A model generated the notes under the pieces. It saw only the letters and a list, made by a program, of their open reading frames with translations. It was not told where the DNA came from and did not search any database. The position numbers and the translations under genes were made by a program. 11,648 bases of DNA from 66-474 sp036568625 (GTDB lineage Bacteria > Pseudomonadota > Gammaproteobacteria > Xanthomonadales > Rhodanobacteraceae): positions 1 to 11,648 of the forward strand of contig DATCSF010000172.1 in NCBI GenBank assembly GCA_036568625.1, read 5' to 3'. Positions 1 through 7,557 of this stretch are shown here, piece after piece (position 1 is the stretch's first letter; each line of letters begins with the position of its first letter).

Positions 1-24
1 CCAACAAGGCCCGCCATGCGGGCC
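1..24 (-). terminator. Possible weak terminator hairpin downstream of the GH3 gene
   Basis: Positions 8-14 (GGCCCGC) and 18-24 (GCGGGCC) form a perfect 7-bp GC stem with a 3-base loop. Read on the minus strand, the stem is followed by TTGTTGG, an imperfect U-tract. It lies about 85 bases beyond the stop of the minus-strand beta-glucosidase gene, so it may end that transcript. The U-tract is poor and the window edge hides the context, so a repeat element is also possible. Confidence 0.35.
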
Positions 25-108
25 CCGTGCCTGATCAGAAACATCGCTGACACCTAGCCACACCCGACCCGTCCGCGCCAGCCATCCAGCCGCAGATCGC
101 CGTCGCAC

Positions 109-2496
109 TCATGGCGTAACCACAAACTCGGCTTTCTGGTCCGCCAGCGAACTGCCGCCGACCCATACCGTGTAGTGCGTGGGTTCGACCACCTGCTTGC
201 TGTGCACGTCCCAGAACGACAGTTCCGTGAAGCCCAGCTTGAACGTCACCCGGCGTGATTCGCCCGGTTTCAGGGCGATGCGCTGGAATCCCTTGAGGCT
301 GCGCACCGGCTGTTCGACGCTGGCGCCGAGGTTGCGCACGTAAAGCTGTACGACCTCGGTGGCGGCGCGCGATCCGGTGTTCTTCACGGTCGCGGTCACG
401 GTGACCAGGTCCTTCGCGCCCGGTTGGTTGGCGTCGGCCAGCGGCAGCGACGCGCGCGAAACGTGCACATTGGAGTAGGCGAAGGTGGTGTAGCTCAGTC
501 CCCAGCCGAACGGGAACAACGCCGAATTGCGTACGTCGATGTAACGCGAGACGTAGCGATCACCACCGGATGGCGGCTTGCTCAAATCGGTATCGCCGGG
601 CGGGCGGCCGGTGGGGAACTGGTTGTAGTACAGCGGCTCCTGGCCGACCGCGCGCGGGAAGCTCATCGGCAGTTTGCCGCTGGGTGCAACATCGCCGAAC
701 AGCACATTGGTGACGGCCGGCCCAGCCTGTACGCCTGGGAACCAGGTTTCCATGATCGCCGGCACGTGTCGGGCGGCCCAGTCAAGCACCAGCGGCCGCC
801 CGGAGAACACCAGCAACACCACCGGTTTGCCGGTGGCGACGACGCGTTCCAGCAGTTGCTGCTGGTTGCCCGGCAGGTCCAGGTGCGCGCGCGAGCCGCC
901 TTCGCCGCTCATCGCGGATGACTCGCCCAGCGCCATGACCACCACGTCGGCCTGTTCGGCGGCCTTCAGCGCGGCGGCGAAACCGGCGCTGGAGTCGCCA
1001 TCAATGTCGGTGCCCTTGGCATACAGCAGGCGGCCGCCGTTGCGTTGCATGCGCGCTTCCATCGCCTCGCGGACGGTAACCACGTCCGAGTCTACGGAAG
1101 CGCCGCCCCAGGCACCTATCATCTGACCGGCATTGTCGGCCAACGGACCGATCAGGGCGATGGTTTTCGTCTGCGCCGACAGCGGCAGCACCGGCGTGCC
1201 ACCGGCGAGCGGATGATTGCGCAGCAATACGAACGATTGCTCCGCCGCGCGGCGCGCCAGCGGCAGGTGCGCGGGGACGGCGTGGGTCACCTCGGTGCCG
1301 CGCGCATAGGGATGCTCGAACAGGCCCAGCGCGAACTTCACCCGCAGCACACGGCGCACGGCCTCATCGATGGTCGCCATCGATATCCTGTGTTCGGCCA
1401 GAAGCTTCGGCGGTTGGGTGTCGTAGAAGTGGGACATCATGTCGACGTCGGTGCCGGCCTCGATGGCCTTCTTCGTTGCCGTCGCCGGGTCCAGCGCGAT
1501 GCCGTGGTTGATCAGTTCCTTCACCGAGGTGTAGTCACTGACCACGAAGCCGTTGAAACCCCACTCCTTGCGCAAGATCTCGGTCAGCAAATACGGATTG
1601 GCCGTTGCCGGCACACCGTTGAGCGCATTGAAGGCGCTCATCACCGTGGCCGATCCGGCCTCGATCGCGGCCTTGTACGGCGGCAGGTAGACCTGGCGCA
1701 GGCGGATGTCGGACATGTCGGTGGTGTTGTACTCGCGGCCGGCCTCGGCGGCGCCGTAGGCGGCGAAGTGCTTGACCGAGGCGGCGACGTGATCGGGACG
1801 CGACAGATCGTCGCCCTGGTAGCCGCGGATGTAGGCCCGCGCCATCGCGGCGCCCAGATACGGATCCTCGCCCGCGCCCTCGACCGTACGGCCCCAGCGC
1901 GGGTCGCGTGAGATGTCCACCATCGGCGAATAGAACCAGCGCACCCCCGCGGTGGTGGCTTCATCCGCGGCCATGCGCGACAGGTCGGTCACCAGTTGCG
2001 GATCCCACGACGCGGCCAGGCCCAGCGGCACCGGATAGATGGTGCGAAAGCCATGGATGACGTCGGCGCCGAACAGGATCGGGATGTGCAGCCGGCTCTT
2101 TTCCACCGCGGCACGCTGGAAGGCGCGCGTACGCTCGGCGCCGACGATGTTGAGCATCGATCCCAGCCGTCCCGTCGCCGCCAGTTGCATGGCGTCGATG
2201 TGCTCTTGCGTTTCCGGGTTGCCTGCCATGTGCGGATTGCCGGCGTCGATCGCGGCCGGGGCAATGGCGTTGTATTGCACCAACTGGCCGAGTTTTTCCT
2301 GCAAGGTCATTTTTCTCAACAGGGCATCGACCTTGTGCTCGATTTGCGGCGACGCCAGTTGTGCGTTGGAGGCCGGGGCACTCGCGGCGGGCGTTGCATC
2401 GGCGGCGACAGCGGCCGATGCCGCGAGCAGGCAGTACAGGGTGGCCGCGACGATCGACATCAGGCGGGATGTGATGGCTCGGAACAAGGGGGACAT
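109..2496 (-). CDS. bglX: Secreted glycoside hydrolase family 3 beta-glucosidase (BglX type)
   Basis: Likely a periplasmic beta-glucosidase that releases terminal glucose (or a related sugar) from beta-linked oligosaccharides. Visible in the roughly 795-residue product: an N-terminal signal peptide with a hydrophobic stretch and a probable cleavage after AVA; the GH3 N-terminal barrel with DPRWGR (about 198-203), GEDP (209-212) and KHF (242-244); and the motif GFVVSDYTS, whose Asp (about 321) is the expected nucleophile. A GH3 C-terminal domain follows, with SGEGGSR (Glu about 532, probable acid/base). A fibronectin-III-like domain (about 690-770) closes the protein. Length fits BglX, which is 765 residues in E. 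coli. Start choice: the sequence reads TTG-TCC-GGA-GAG-ATG-ATG. GGAG lies 5 bases before the second ATG (2496), which I prefer over the adjacent ATG (2499) or the TTG (2511). It follows argH on the same strand after about 200 bases and has no evident tie to arginine synthesis. Substrate specificity is not readable from sequence. Confidence 0.95.
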   Translation of the reverse strand: MSPLFRAITSRLMSIVAATLYCLLAASAAVAADATPAASAPASNAQLASPQIEHKVDALLRKMTLQEKLGQLVQYNAIAPAAIDAGNPHMAGNPETQEHIDAMQLAATGRLGSMLNIVGAERTRAFQRAAVEKSRLHIPILFGADVIHGFRTIYPVPLGLAASWDPQLVTDLSRMAADEATTAGVRWFYSPMVDISRDPRWGRTVEGAGEDPYLGAAMARAYIRGYQGDDLSRPDHVAASVKHFAAYGAAEAGREYNTTDMSDIRLRQVYLPPYKAAIEAGSATVMSAFNALNGVPATANPYLLTEILRKEWGFNGFVVSDYTSVKELINHGIALDPATATKKAIEAGTDVDMMSHFYDTQPPKLLAEHRISMATIDEAVRRVLRVKFALGLFEHPYARGTEVTHAVPAHLPLARRAAEQSFVLLRNHPLAGGTPVLPLSAQTKTIALIGPLADNAGQMIGAWGGASVDSDVVTVREAMEARMQRNGGRLLYAKGTDIDGDSSAGFAAALKAAEQADVVVMALGESSAMSGEGGSRAHLDLPGNQQQLLERVVATGKPVVLLVFSGRPLVLDWAARHVPAIMETWFPGVQAGPAVTNVLFGDVAPSGKLPMSFPRAVGQEPLYYNQFPTGRPPGDTDLSKPPSGGDRYVSRYIDVRNSALFPFGWGLSYTTFAYSNVHVSRASLPLADANQPGAKDLVTVTATVKNTGSRAATEVVQLYVRNLGASVEQPVRSLKGFQRIALKPGESRRVTFKLGFTELSFWDVHSKQVVEPTHYTVWVGGSSLADQKAEFVVTP

Positions 2497-2635
2497 CATC
2501 TCTCCGGACAAATTCTGGACGAGCCATTATTCCAGATGATCACGGGCAAGCGCAGGATGATTCGATCTCCCTGCTTTGCGCACCTTCCAAGGACTATGGA
2601 TTCCACGTTTCGCATGTGTCGCGGCCGCGGCCGCT

Positions 2636-2666
2636 CCGCAACCGTTCCGGTGAACAGCGGTTACGG
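2636..2666 (-). other. Imperfect hairpin in the argH-bglX gap
   Basis: Positions 2636-2644 (CCGCAACCG) and 2658-2666 (CGGTTACGG) can pair over 9 positions, one of them non-Watson-Crick on DNA (G.U in the minus transcript), around a 13-base loop. It begins 28 bases beyond the argH stop. No U-tract follows, and the next bases on the minus strand are a GC palindrome of two overlapping GCGGCCGC units (2621-2634). It could stall polymerase or stabilise the operon's 3' end, but it is not a canonical intrinsic terminator, and read-through into bglX cannot be excluded. I see no convincing -35/-10 pair ahead of bglX in the rest of this gap. Confidence 0.25.
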
Positions 2667-2694
2667 GCTGTCGCTTGGACGCAGCCACGCTGGC

Positions 2695-3984
2695 CTACAA
2701 AGCTTCCAACCGCTCCCGCAATGCATCCAGCCGCAAGTCACCCGCCGCGCCCGGTGACGCACGTGCGGCGAGGCTCGCTTCCGGCGTGCGGCCCTGCCCT
2801 ACCGCTTGCGCGGCCTCCGCGGCGGCGCGATACGCTTCGCGGAACGGCACGCCCGCCGCCGCCTGTTCGATCGCCACGTCGGTGGCGTACATCGCAGGTT
2901 CGATCGCCGCGCGCATCGCAACTTCGTTCCACTGCATCCGCGCCAGTAAATCCGGAACCAGTTCCAGCGCCAGCAGGCCGCGATGCACGCCATGGAAGAT
3001 GCCGCCCTTGCTGAACTGCAGGTCGCGCTGATAGCCCGACGGCAGCGACAGCAATTGTTCGACCTCGGTGCGCGCGGCGGCAACGCTGGCATAACTGGCA
3101 CGCAGCAGTTCGACAACGTCCGGGTTGCGCTTGTTGGGCATGATCGATGAGCCGGTGGTGTATTCCGGCGGCAGCGCCACGAAGCCGAATTCCGCCGTGG
3201 TGAACAGCGACAGGTCCCACGCCAGCCGGCGCACGTCCAGCAAGGCACTGCCGATCGCCTCCAGCACCGCCATCTCGAACTTGCCGCGCGAGAGCTGCGC
3301 GTAGGTCGCGCTGACCTGCATGCGTGCAAAACCGAGTGCGTGCGTGGTGTGATCGCGATCGAGTTTCAGGTTCACGCCATAGCCGGCTGCGCTGCCGAGC
3401 GGATTGGCGTCGATCCACTCGCGCGTCTGGCGTGCGCGCCAGGCGTCGTCGATGAAGGCTTCCGCAAACCCGGCCCACCACATCGGGGTGGACGAAACCA
3501 CCGCGCGCTGCAGATGGGTGTAGCCCGGCATCGGCAGCGATTCCCGCGCTGCGCGATCCAGGCAAACCTGTGCAGCCGCCGTGCAATGCGCCTGCAGCGC
3601 GGCGAGTTTTTCCTTCAGCCACAGACGCGTTGCCACCAGGACCTGGTCGTTGCGGCTGCGTCCGGTATGGACCTTGCGGCCAGCATCCCCCAGGCGCTCG
3701 GTCAGTCGCGCCTCGATCGCGGAATGACCATCTTCGAAGCGGTCGTCCAGCACGAACGCGCCGCTGCGGAAATCTTCGGCCAGCACGTCGAGTTCGTGTT
3801 TCAACGCGGCCGCCTCGTCGTCTCCCAGCACGCCGATGTTGGCCAGGCCTTCGACGTGCGCCTTGCTGGCCGTGACGTCGTGCAGGAAGAACTCTCGATC
3901 CAGCAGCACGTCGTCGCCGGCAAGGAAACGCATGATCCTTGCGTCGACCTTGCTGTCGGATTTTTGCCAGACGGGTGGGGTCAT
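2695..3984 (-). CDS. argH: Argininosuccinate lyase
   Basis: Catalyses the last step of arginine synthesis in the cytoplasm, splitting argininosuccinate into arginine and fumarate. The 429-residue product has the fumarase/aspartase-superfamily signatures: HTGRSRNDQ (106-114), PGYTHLQR with the conserved Thr-His (156-157), and the flexible catalytic-Ser loop GSSIMPNKRN (278-287). It is somewhat shorter than E. coli ArgH (457). The usual N-terminal WGGRF motif is replaced by VWQKSD, which I recall as typical of Xanthomonadales ArgH rather than a truncation. The ATG at 3984 is preceded by AGGA with 6 bases of spacing. It is the last gene of the arginine operon, 81 bases after argC. A 15-codon reading frame with its own Shine-Dalgarno-like GAGG ends in an ATGA overlap with this start. 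Confidence 0.97.
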   Translation of the reverse strand: MTPPVWQKSDSKVDARIMRFLAGDDVLLDREFFLHDVTASKAHVEGLANIGVLGDDEAAALKHELDVLAEDFRSGAFVLDDRFEDGHSAIEARLTERLGDAGRKVHTGRSRNDQVLVATRLWLKEKLAALQAHCTAAAQVCLDRAARESLPMPGYTHLQRAVVSSTPMWWAGFAEAFIDDAWRARQTREWIDANPLGSAAGYGVNLKLDRDHTTHALGFARMQVSATYAQLSRGKFEMAVLEAIGSALLDVRRLAWDLSLFTTAEFGFVALPPEYTTGSSIMPNKRNPDVVELLRASYASVAAARTEVEQLLSLPSGYQRDLQFSKGGIFHGVHRGLLALELVPDLLARMQWNEVAMRAAIEPAMYATDVAIEQAAAGVPFREAYRAAAEAAQAVGQGRTPEASLAARASPGAAGDLRLDALRERLEAL

Positions 3985-4028
3985 GATGTTTCCTGGGCTG
4001 TGGATCGGGAAGGATGGAGTGGACGCAT
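3981..4028 (-). CDS. Possible 15-codon leader ORF coupled to argH
   Basis: A short frame encodes MRPLHPSRSTAQETS. Its ATG (4026-4028) lies 8 bases after a GAGG motif (4037-4040), and its TGA overlaps the argH ATG as ATGA. The arrangement would allow translational coupling or re-initiation at argH. I do not recognise the peptide, nothing shows it is translated, and a frame this short can occur by chance. It fills more than half of the 81-base argC-argH gap. Confidence 0.2.
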   Translation of the reverse strand: MRPLHPSRSTAQETS

Positions 4029-4065
4029 CGTTGAGTCCTCGGAATATGTGCGGACTTGCGCCCCG

Positions 4066-5025
4066 CTAGCCACCCCCGGCGGTTTGCTGCGGGATCCCCG
4101 TGAACTCGTCCAGCGCAAGCGCCATGTTGATGTTCTGCATCGCCTGGGTCGCCGCACCTTTAAGAAGGTTGTCCAGCGTCGCCACGATCACGACGCGTCG
4201 GCCGTCGGCAGACAGCCCGAACCCACCGAGTTCGGCATGGTGCCTTCCCGCAATGCGGCTGACCCAAGGTGGATCGTCCATCACCCGCACGAGTTTTTCC
4301 GTGCCGTACGCATCGCGAAAGCGCGCGAGTACCTCATCCCGCCCCAGCGCGCGCGACAGATACAGGTTGCTGGTGACCGTAAGTCCGCGAAAATGCGGTG
4401 CCACGTGCGGGATGAACTCCACCGGCAGGCTGAGCCGGAACGATGCTTCCTTCTCGTGGACGTGCCCGGTGAGGGCATACGGCATCAGGTTGTCGCGCAG
4501 CTTTTCGGGATCGTTCTTGTCCGAGGGGGTAGTGCCCGCGCCGGAGTAACCTGACACGCCGAAGCACACCGGCGGCGCGGCGAGCACGTCCCTCAACGGC
4601 GCCACCGTGAGCTCGATCGCGGTGGCGTAGCAGCCTGGGTTGCTGATACGCCGTTCGCCGCGCCACTTGCCGCGGGTGAGTTCGGGCAGGCCGTAGTACC
4701 AGGTGTTGTCGAAGCGGTAGTCTGCGGAGAGGTCGACGATCAACGTAGCGGGCGTGACCGCATCGATGGCTTCGACATACCGCGCGGCGTTGCCATTGGG
4801 GAGCGCCAGGATCACGACTTCGGCGCGCTTTTCGGCGACGGCTTGCGGCTCGAGATTCTCGTAACGAAGGTCCCCGGCGTATGCTCCGTTGCATGCGTCG
4901 ACGCGCCGGCCCTCCAGCTCGCGCGATGAAACGAAGGCGAGTTCCAGCGACGGGTGCGACGCGACCAGGCGGATCAATTCCGCGCCGGTGTGGCCCCTCG
5001 CTCCAACGATGCCAATTGTCTTCAT
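4066..5025 (-). CDS. argC: N-acetyl-gamma-glutamyl-phosphate reductase
   Basis: Reduces N-acetylglutamyl 5-phosphate with NADPH to N-acetylglutamate semialdehyde, the third step of arginine synthesis. The 319-residue product begins with the Rossmann nucleotide-binding motif IGIVGARGHTGAEL (4-17) and carries the active-site motif SNPGCYATA with the catalytic Cys at 132. FIPHVAPHFRGL (204-215) is the conserved His-containing region of the dimerisation/catalytic domain. Length matches the family. The ATG at 5025 is 12 bases after the argB stop, with only a weak GAGA ribosome-binding match, so translation probably depends on coupling to argB. A 4-codon frame (M-R-R-P) sits inside this gap and ends in an ATGA overlap with the argC start. 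Confidence 0.97.
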   Translation of the reverse strand: MKTIGIVGARGHTGAELIRLVASHPSLELAFVSSRELEGRRVDACNGAYAGDLRYENLEPQAVAEKRAEVVILALPNGNAARYVEAIDAVTPATLIVDLSADYRFDNTWYYGLPELTRGKWRGERRISNPGCYATAIELTVAPLRDVLAAPPVCFGVSGYSGAGTTPSDKNDPEKLRDNLMPYALTGHVHEKEASFRLSLPVEFIPHVAPHFRGLTVTSNLYLSRALGRDEVLARFRDAYGTEKLVRVMDDPPWVSRIAGRHHAELGGFGLSADGRRVVIVATLDNLLKGAATQAMQNINMALALDEFTGIPQQTAGGG

Positions 5026-5037
5026 GGACGTCTCATG

Positions 5038-6366
5038 TCAATCGATCAAGGTCGGTTGCCGTTGCGCACCATGCGCGACGCAACGGGCGATGATCTCGAA
5101 ATCGTCGCCCAGGCCGTACCAGAAAATCCGGAACCGCGGTTGCTTGACACAGCCGTCCGACTGCTCGTGATAGAACGCGTTGATGCGGTTGCCGTGGCGC
5201 GAACGCCAGAACAGCTTCGGATTCTCGGCGCGCATCACCTGCCAGACCGCGCGACCCAGGCCCTCCCCTTGCGCTTCCTCGAGCACCGCGAACTTGTCGA
5301 GATAAGGCAGACCCTGCTCTTTATCGACATGCTCCGTGGTCAGGATCATCGCCGTGCGGTAGTTCTCGCTCACGTACACGCGGTACGGCTGGATCCGCTC
5401 AAAATAATCGGCTGTCAGTCGGCGCGGCGCGAAGCTCGAATCGATCAAGGCGCGAATGCGGTCCTTGTCGACACCTTCCCAGGATTCGAAGCGCAGCACC
5501 TTCTCGCCACGCCGCACCAGCGTGCCCGATCCCTTGTGCGTGAACAGTTCCTTCGCCAGTTCCGAGGGCCGCGTGATCGACACCGACGACGCCAGCGGCA
5601 GATCGCGCAACAGGTCCGCGATCTGCTCCAGCTTGAGGCGCATGCCGCCCGAGACCCAAGGTTGCGCCATCAGGCGCTCGTACTCGGTCGAAAGATTGAT
5701 CGAATCGATGACCTTGCCGGAATCGTCCAGCAAGCCTCCGGTGCCGGTCAGGAACACGATCTTGTACGGCTGCAGCACGCGCACCAGTTCGTTGGCCGCG
5801 AAATCGGCGTTGATGTTGAGGATTTGGCCTTCGTCGGTTTCGCCCAGGCTGGCGATGATCGGGATCGAGCCCATGCGCAGGCTGGCGTCGATGGGCGCCA
5901 ATTCGATGCGCTCGACCTTGCCGACCAACCCACAGTTCTCGCGATCCAGCCAATCGGCCGCAAACACCCCCGACACCACCGACGTTGCGCGCGTATCCAT
6001 GGCGTGCAACGCATCGACCAGCGCGAGGTTCTGCTGATGGAACACCCGGCGCACGATGCCCAGCGCCTGCGGCGGCGTCACGCGCAGGCCATTGATCGTA
6101 CGCTTCTCGATGCCGGCCTTGACGAGTTCCTCGTCGAGCTGCGGACCCGCGCCGTGCACCACGATCGGAGTCAAACCGACGCGCTGCAGGAACGTCAATG
6201 ACGAGGCAAGTTCAGTCAAATCGTCGCGCAGCACCGCGCCGCCGACCTTGACCACGGCAAAGCGTTCGGCATTCAGTTGCGAGAACCGCTTGATGTACTG
6301 CTGGATTTCCCTGGCGCTGCCCATCGCCGACAGCAGGCGGACGATGGTGTTGCGTACTTCGTTCAT
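5038..6366 (-). CDS. argB: Bifunctional N-acetylglutamate kinase / N-acetylglutamate synthase (NAGK-NAGS fusion)
   Basis: One cytoplasmic protein for the first two steps of arginine synthesis: acetyl-CoA plus glutamate to N-acetylglutamate, then ATP-dependent phosphorylation. The 442-residue product has an N-terminal amino-acid-kinase domain (about 1-285) with VVKVGGAVLRDD (38-49), HGAGPQLDEEL (71-81), NINADFAANELV (184-195) and TGTGGLL (207-213). A C-terminal GNAT domain (about 290-442) carries LDKFAV (356-361) and the acetyl-CoA loop AQGEGLGRAVW (365-375). This architecture matches the Xanthomonas NAGS/K enzyme, whose synthase domain is of the vertebrate-like kind; in Xanthomonas the enzyme is inhibited by arginine. 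Start: I chose the ATG at 6366 (MNEVRNT). The frame extends to a TTG at 6456, but the added residues have no resemblance to the family. GAGG lies 11 bases upstream, a long spacing. The gene runs 12 bases from argC. Confidence 0.96.
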   Translation of the reverse strand: MNEVRNTIVRLLSAMGSAREIQQYIKRFSQLNAERFAVVKVGGAVLRDDLTELASSLTFLQRVGLTPIVVHGAGPQLDEELVKAGIEKRTINGLRVTPPQALGIVRRVFHQQNLALVDALHAMDTRATSVVSGVFAADWLDRENCGLVGKVERIELAPIDASLRMGSIPIIASLGETDEGQILNINADFAANELVRVLQPYKIVFLTGTGGLLDDSGKVIDSINLSTEYERLMAQPWVSGGMRLKLEQIADLLRDLPLASSVSITRPSELAKELFTHKGSGTLVRRGEKVLRFESWEGVDKDRIRALIDSSFAPRRLTADYFERIQPYRVYVSENYRTAMILTTEHVDKEQGLPYLDKFAVLEEAQGEGLGRAVWQVMRAENPKLFWRSRHGNRINAFYHEQSDGCVKQPRFRIFWYGLGDDFEIIARCVAHGAQRQPTLID

Positions 6367-6379
6367 GCCGATCGCATCC

Positions 6380-6466
6380 TCACGCGTGGGATGCCGGAAG
6401 CAACCTCCGGCTGTGTTGCCCCGCGGACCGTTCCGCCTCGGCGACCTCGATGACAAACGTGCTCAT
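6380..6466 (-). CDS. Possible 28-codon small ORF between argE' and argB
   Basis: A 28-codon frame starts MSTFVIEVAEAERSAG and ends in LLPASHA. Its ATG overlaps the argE' stop as ATGA and has a good ribosome-binding site, GGAG 8 bases upstream. Its stop lies 13 bases before the argB ATG. A hairpin with arms at 6393-6398 and 6406-6411 falls in the 3' part of the frame, just ahead of argB. I do not recognise the peptide. It may be a real small protein, a coupling ORF that carries ribosomes from argE' to argB, or a leader with a tandem Arg-Arg pair near its middle. Translation is inferred only from the start signals. Confidence 0.35.
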   Translation of the reverse strand: MSTFVIEVAEAERSAGQHSRRLLPASHA

Positions 6467-7557
6467 GGTGATTTCTCCGTAATGTGCAGGTACATGCGTG
6501 ATGCCTTTTGCAGTTCGTCCAGCGCCACCCACTCGTCGGCGCTGTGCGCCTGCGCGATGTCGCCCGGGCCGTACACGAAGGTGGTGCAACCGGCCTGCGA
6601 AAACAGCGCGGCCTCGGTCCAGAAATCGACCGCATCGCCAACGGGAACGCCCAAACTTTCCGCCAGCGAGCGCCCATCGCGCAGACGGGATTCCGCGCTG
6701 GCCGCGTCGGAAGGCAGCGGTGGCCCGCGGAAGGTTTCCTCGAACATCACCGGCGCCGGATCGACAAGCGTGCGCAGCCGGTCCAGCAGCGCGTCCATGT
6801 CGACCGAAGGCAGCGGCCGCATCCCGAAACGCAGTTCCGCTTCCGGCGCAATCATGTTGGCCTTGATGCCGCCCTCGAGGCGGCCGAGATTGAAACGCAT
6901 GCCGTGCAGCCCGCCGAAATTTTCGGATGCCCTGGCTTCGGCAAAATCCAGCGCGGCGGCGCTCCAGCGCACGGCCTGGTGCAAGGCACTGTCCGAGGGC
7001 TTCTGCTCGCTCGACGCATGCCCCGCGCGGCCCTCAAAGCGCGCGCGCACCGACTGGATGCCGCGATGCGCGAGCACCGCCTCGCAGCGCGTGGGTTCGG
7101 CGACGATCACGTCCGCGAACGTGTGGCGACTTTCCAGAAAGGCGCGAATGCAGCGCGGATCGGAGCCCTCCTCGTCGGTGGTGAACAACAGCGCCATGTC
7201 GCCGCCTGACGCATTTGCCGCAGCCAGCAACGCCGCCGCGGCGCCCTTGATGTCACAGGCGCCCAGGCCGATCGCGCGATCACCGGTCAAGCGCAATTCG
7301 AACGGGCTGGCGCTCCAGCGAGGCGAATCCGGCACGGTGTCGAGGTGCACGTTGAACAGCAGCTTCGGCTTGCCGCGCACGGCGAACAGGCTGACCGCAC
7401 CCGCGCCGTGATCCCTCACCTCGACATCGAAGCCCGGCAATTGCATGCGCAGGTAGTCGAAAATGCCGCCCGTACCGATCGTGCGCGGCGGGTTGCGCGT
7501 GTCGAAACCGACCAACGCGCGCAGGTGCGCAAGCGTGGCATCGAGCAATCCGTCCAT
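6463..7557 (-). CDS. argE': N-acetyl-L-citrulline deacetylase (M20 metallopeptidase family)
   Basis: Predicted to hydrolyse N-acetylcitrulline to citrulline and acetate, the step that in Xanthomonas replaces ornithine release by ArgE/ArgJ. The 364-residue product is a complete M20 enzyme. Expected zinc ligands and catalytic residues are present: NVHLDTVP (His71, with Asp73), GACDIKG (Asp102, bridging), TTDEEG (Glu129 as general base, Glu130 ligand), VAEPT (Glu154) and a C-terminal His338 in AQAHSADEWV. The lid/dimerisation insert is entered at GRAGHAS (177-183). Start: the ATG at 7557 shares one base with the argG stop (TGATG). The frame continues upstream to 7635 inside argG without family-like sequence. 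Specificity for acetylcitrulline over acetylornithine is inferred from the neighbouring acetylornithine carbamoyltransferase, not from residues alone. Confidence 0.92.
   Translation of the reverse strand: MDGLLDATLAHLRALVGFDTRNPPRTIGTGGIFDYLRMQLPGFDVEVRDHGAGAVSLFAVRGKPKLLFNVHLDTVPDSPRWSASPFELRLTGDRAIGLGACDIKGAAAALLAAANASGGDMALLFTTDEEGSDPRCIRAFLESRHTFADVIVAEPTRCEAVLAHRGIQSVRARFEGRAGHASSEQKPSDSALHQAVRWSAAALDFAEARASENFGGLHGMRFNLGRLEGGIKANMIAPEAELRFGMRPLPSVDMDALLDRLRTLVDPAPVMFEETFRGPPLPSDAASAESRLRDGRSLAESLGVPVGDAVDFWTEAALFSQAGCTTFVYGPGDIAQAHSADEWVALDELQKASRMYLHITEKSP

Noticed and set aside
2497..2511. TTG codon at 2511 as start of the GH3 gene
   Set aside because: The GGAG of the ribosome-binding site lies inside the first codons of that frame and is correctly placed for the ATG pair at 2496/2499 instead.
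2621..2634. Overlapping GCGGCCGC palindromes as a special site
   Set aside because: The same octamer occurs elsewhere in the window (10468-10475 and within the OsmC gene), as expected from the high GC content.
4954..6201. Long plus-strand open frames opposite the arg genes (for example 4954-6201, 3340-4554 and 9110-10324)
   Set aside because: They are antisense shadows typical of GC-rich coding DNA; their products are His/Arg/Gln-rich and lack recognisable domains, while the minus strand encodes clear families.
6367..6456. Upstream TTG extension of the kinase-synthase fusion by 30 residues
   Set aside because: The extra residues show no family similarity, and the remaining N-terminus from 6366 matches the Xanthomonas enzyme well.
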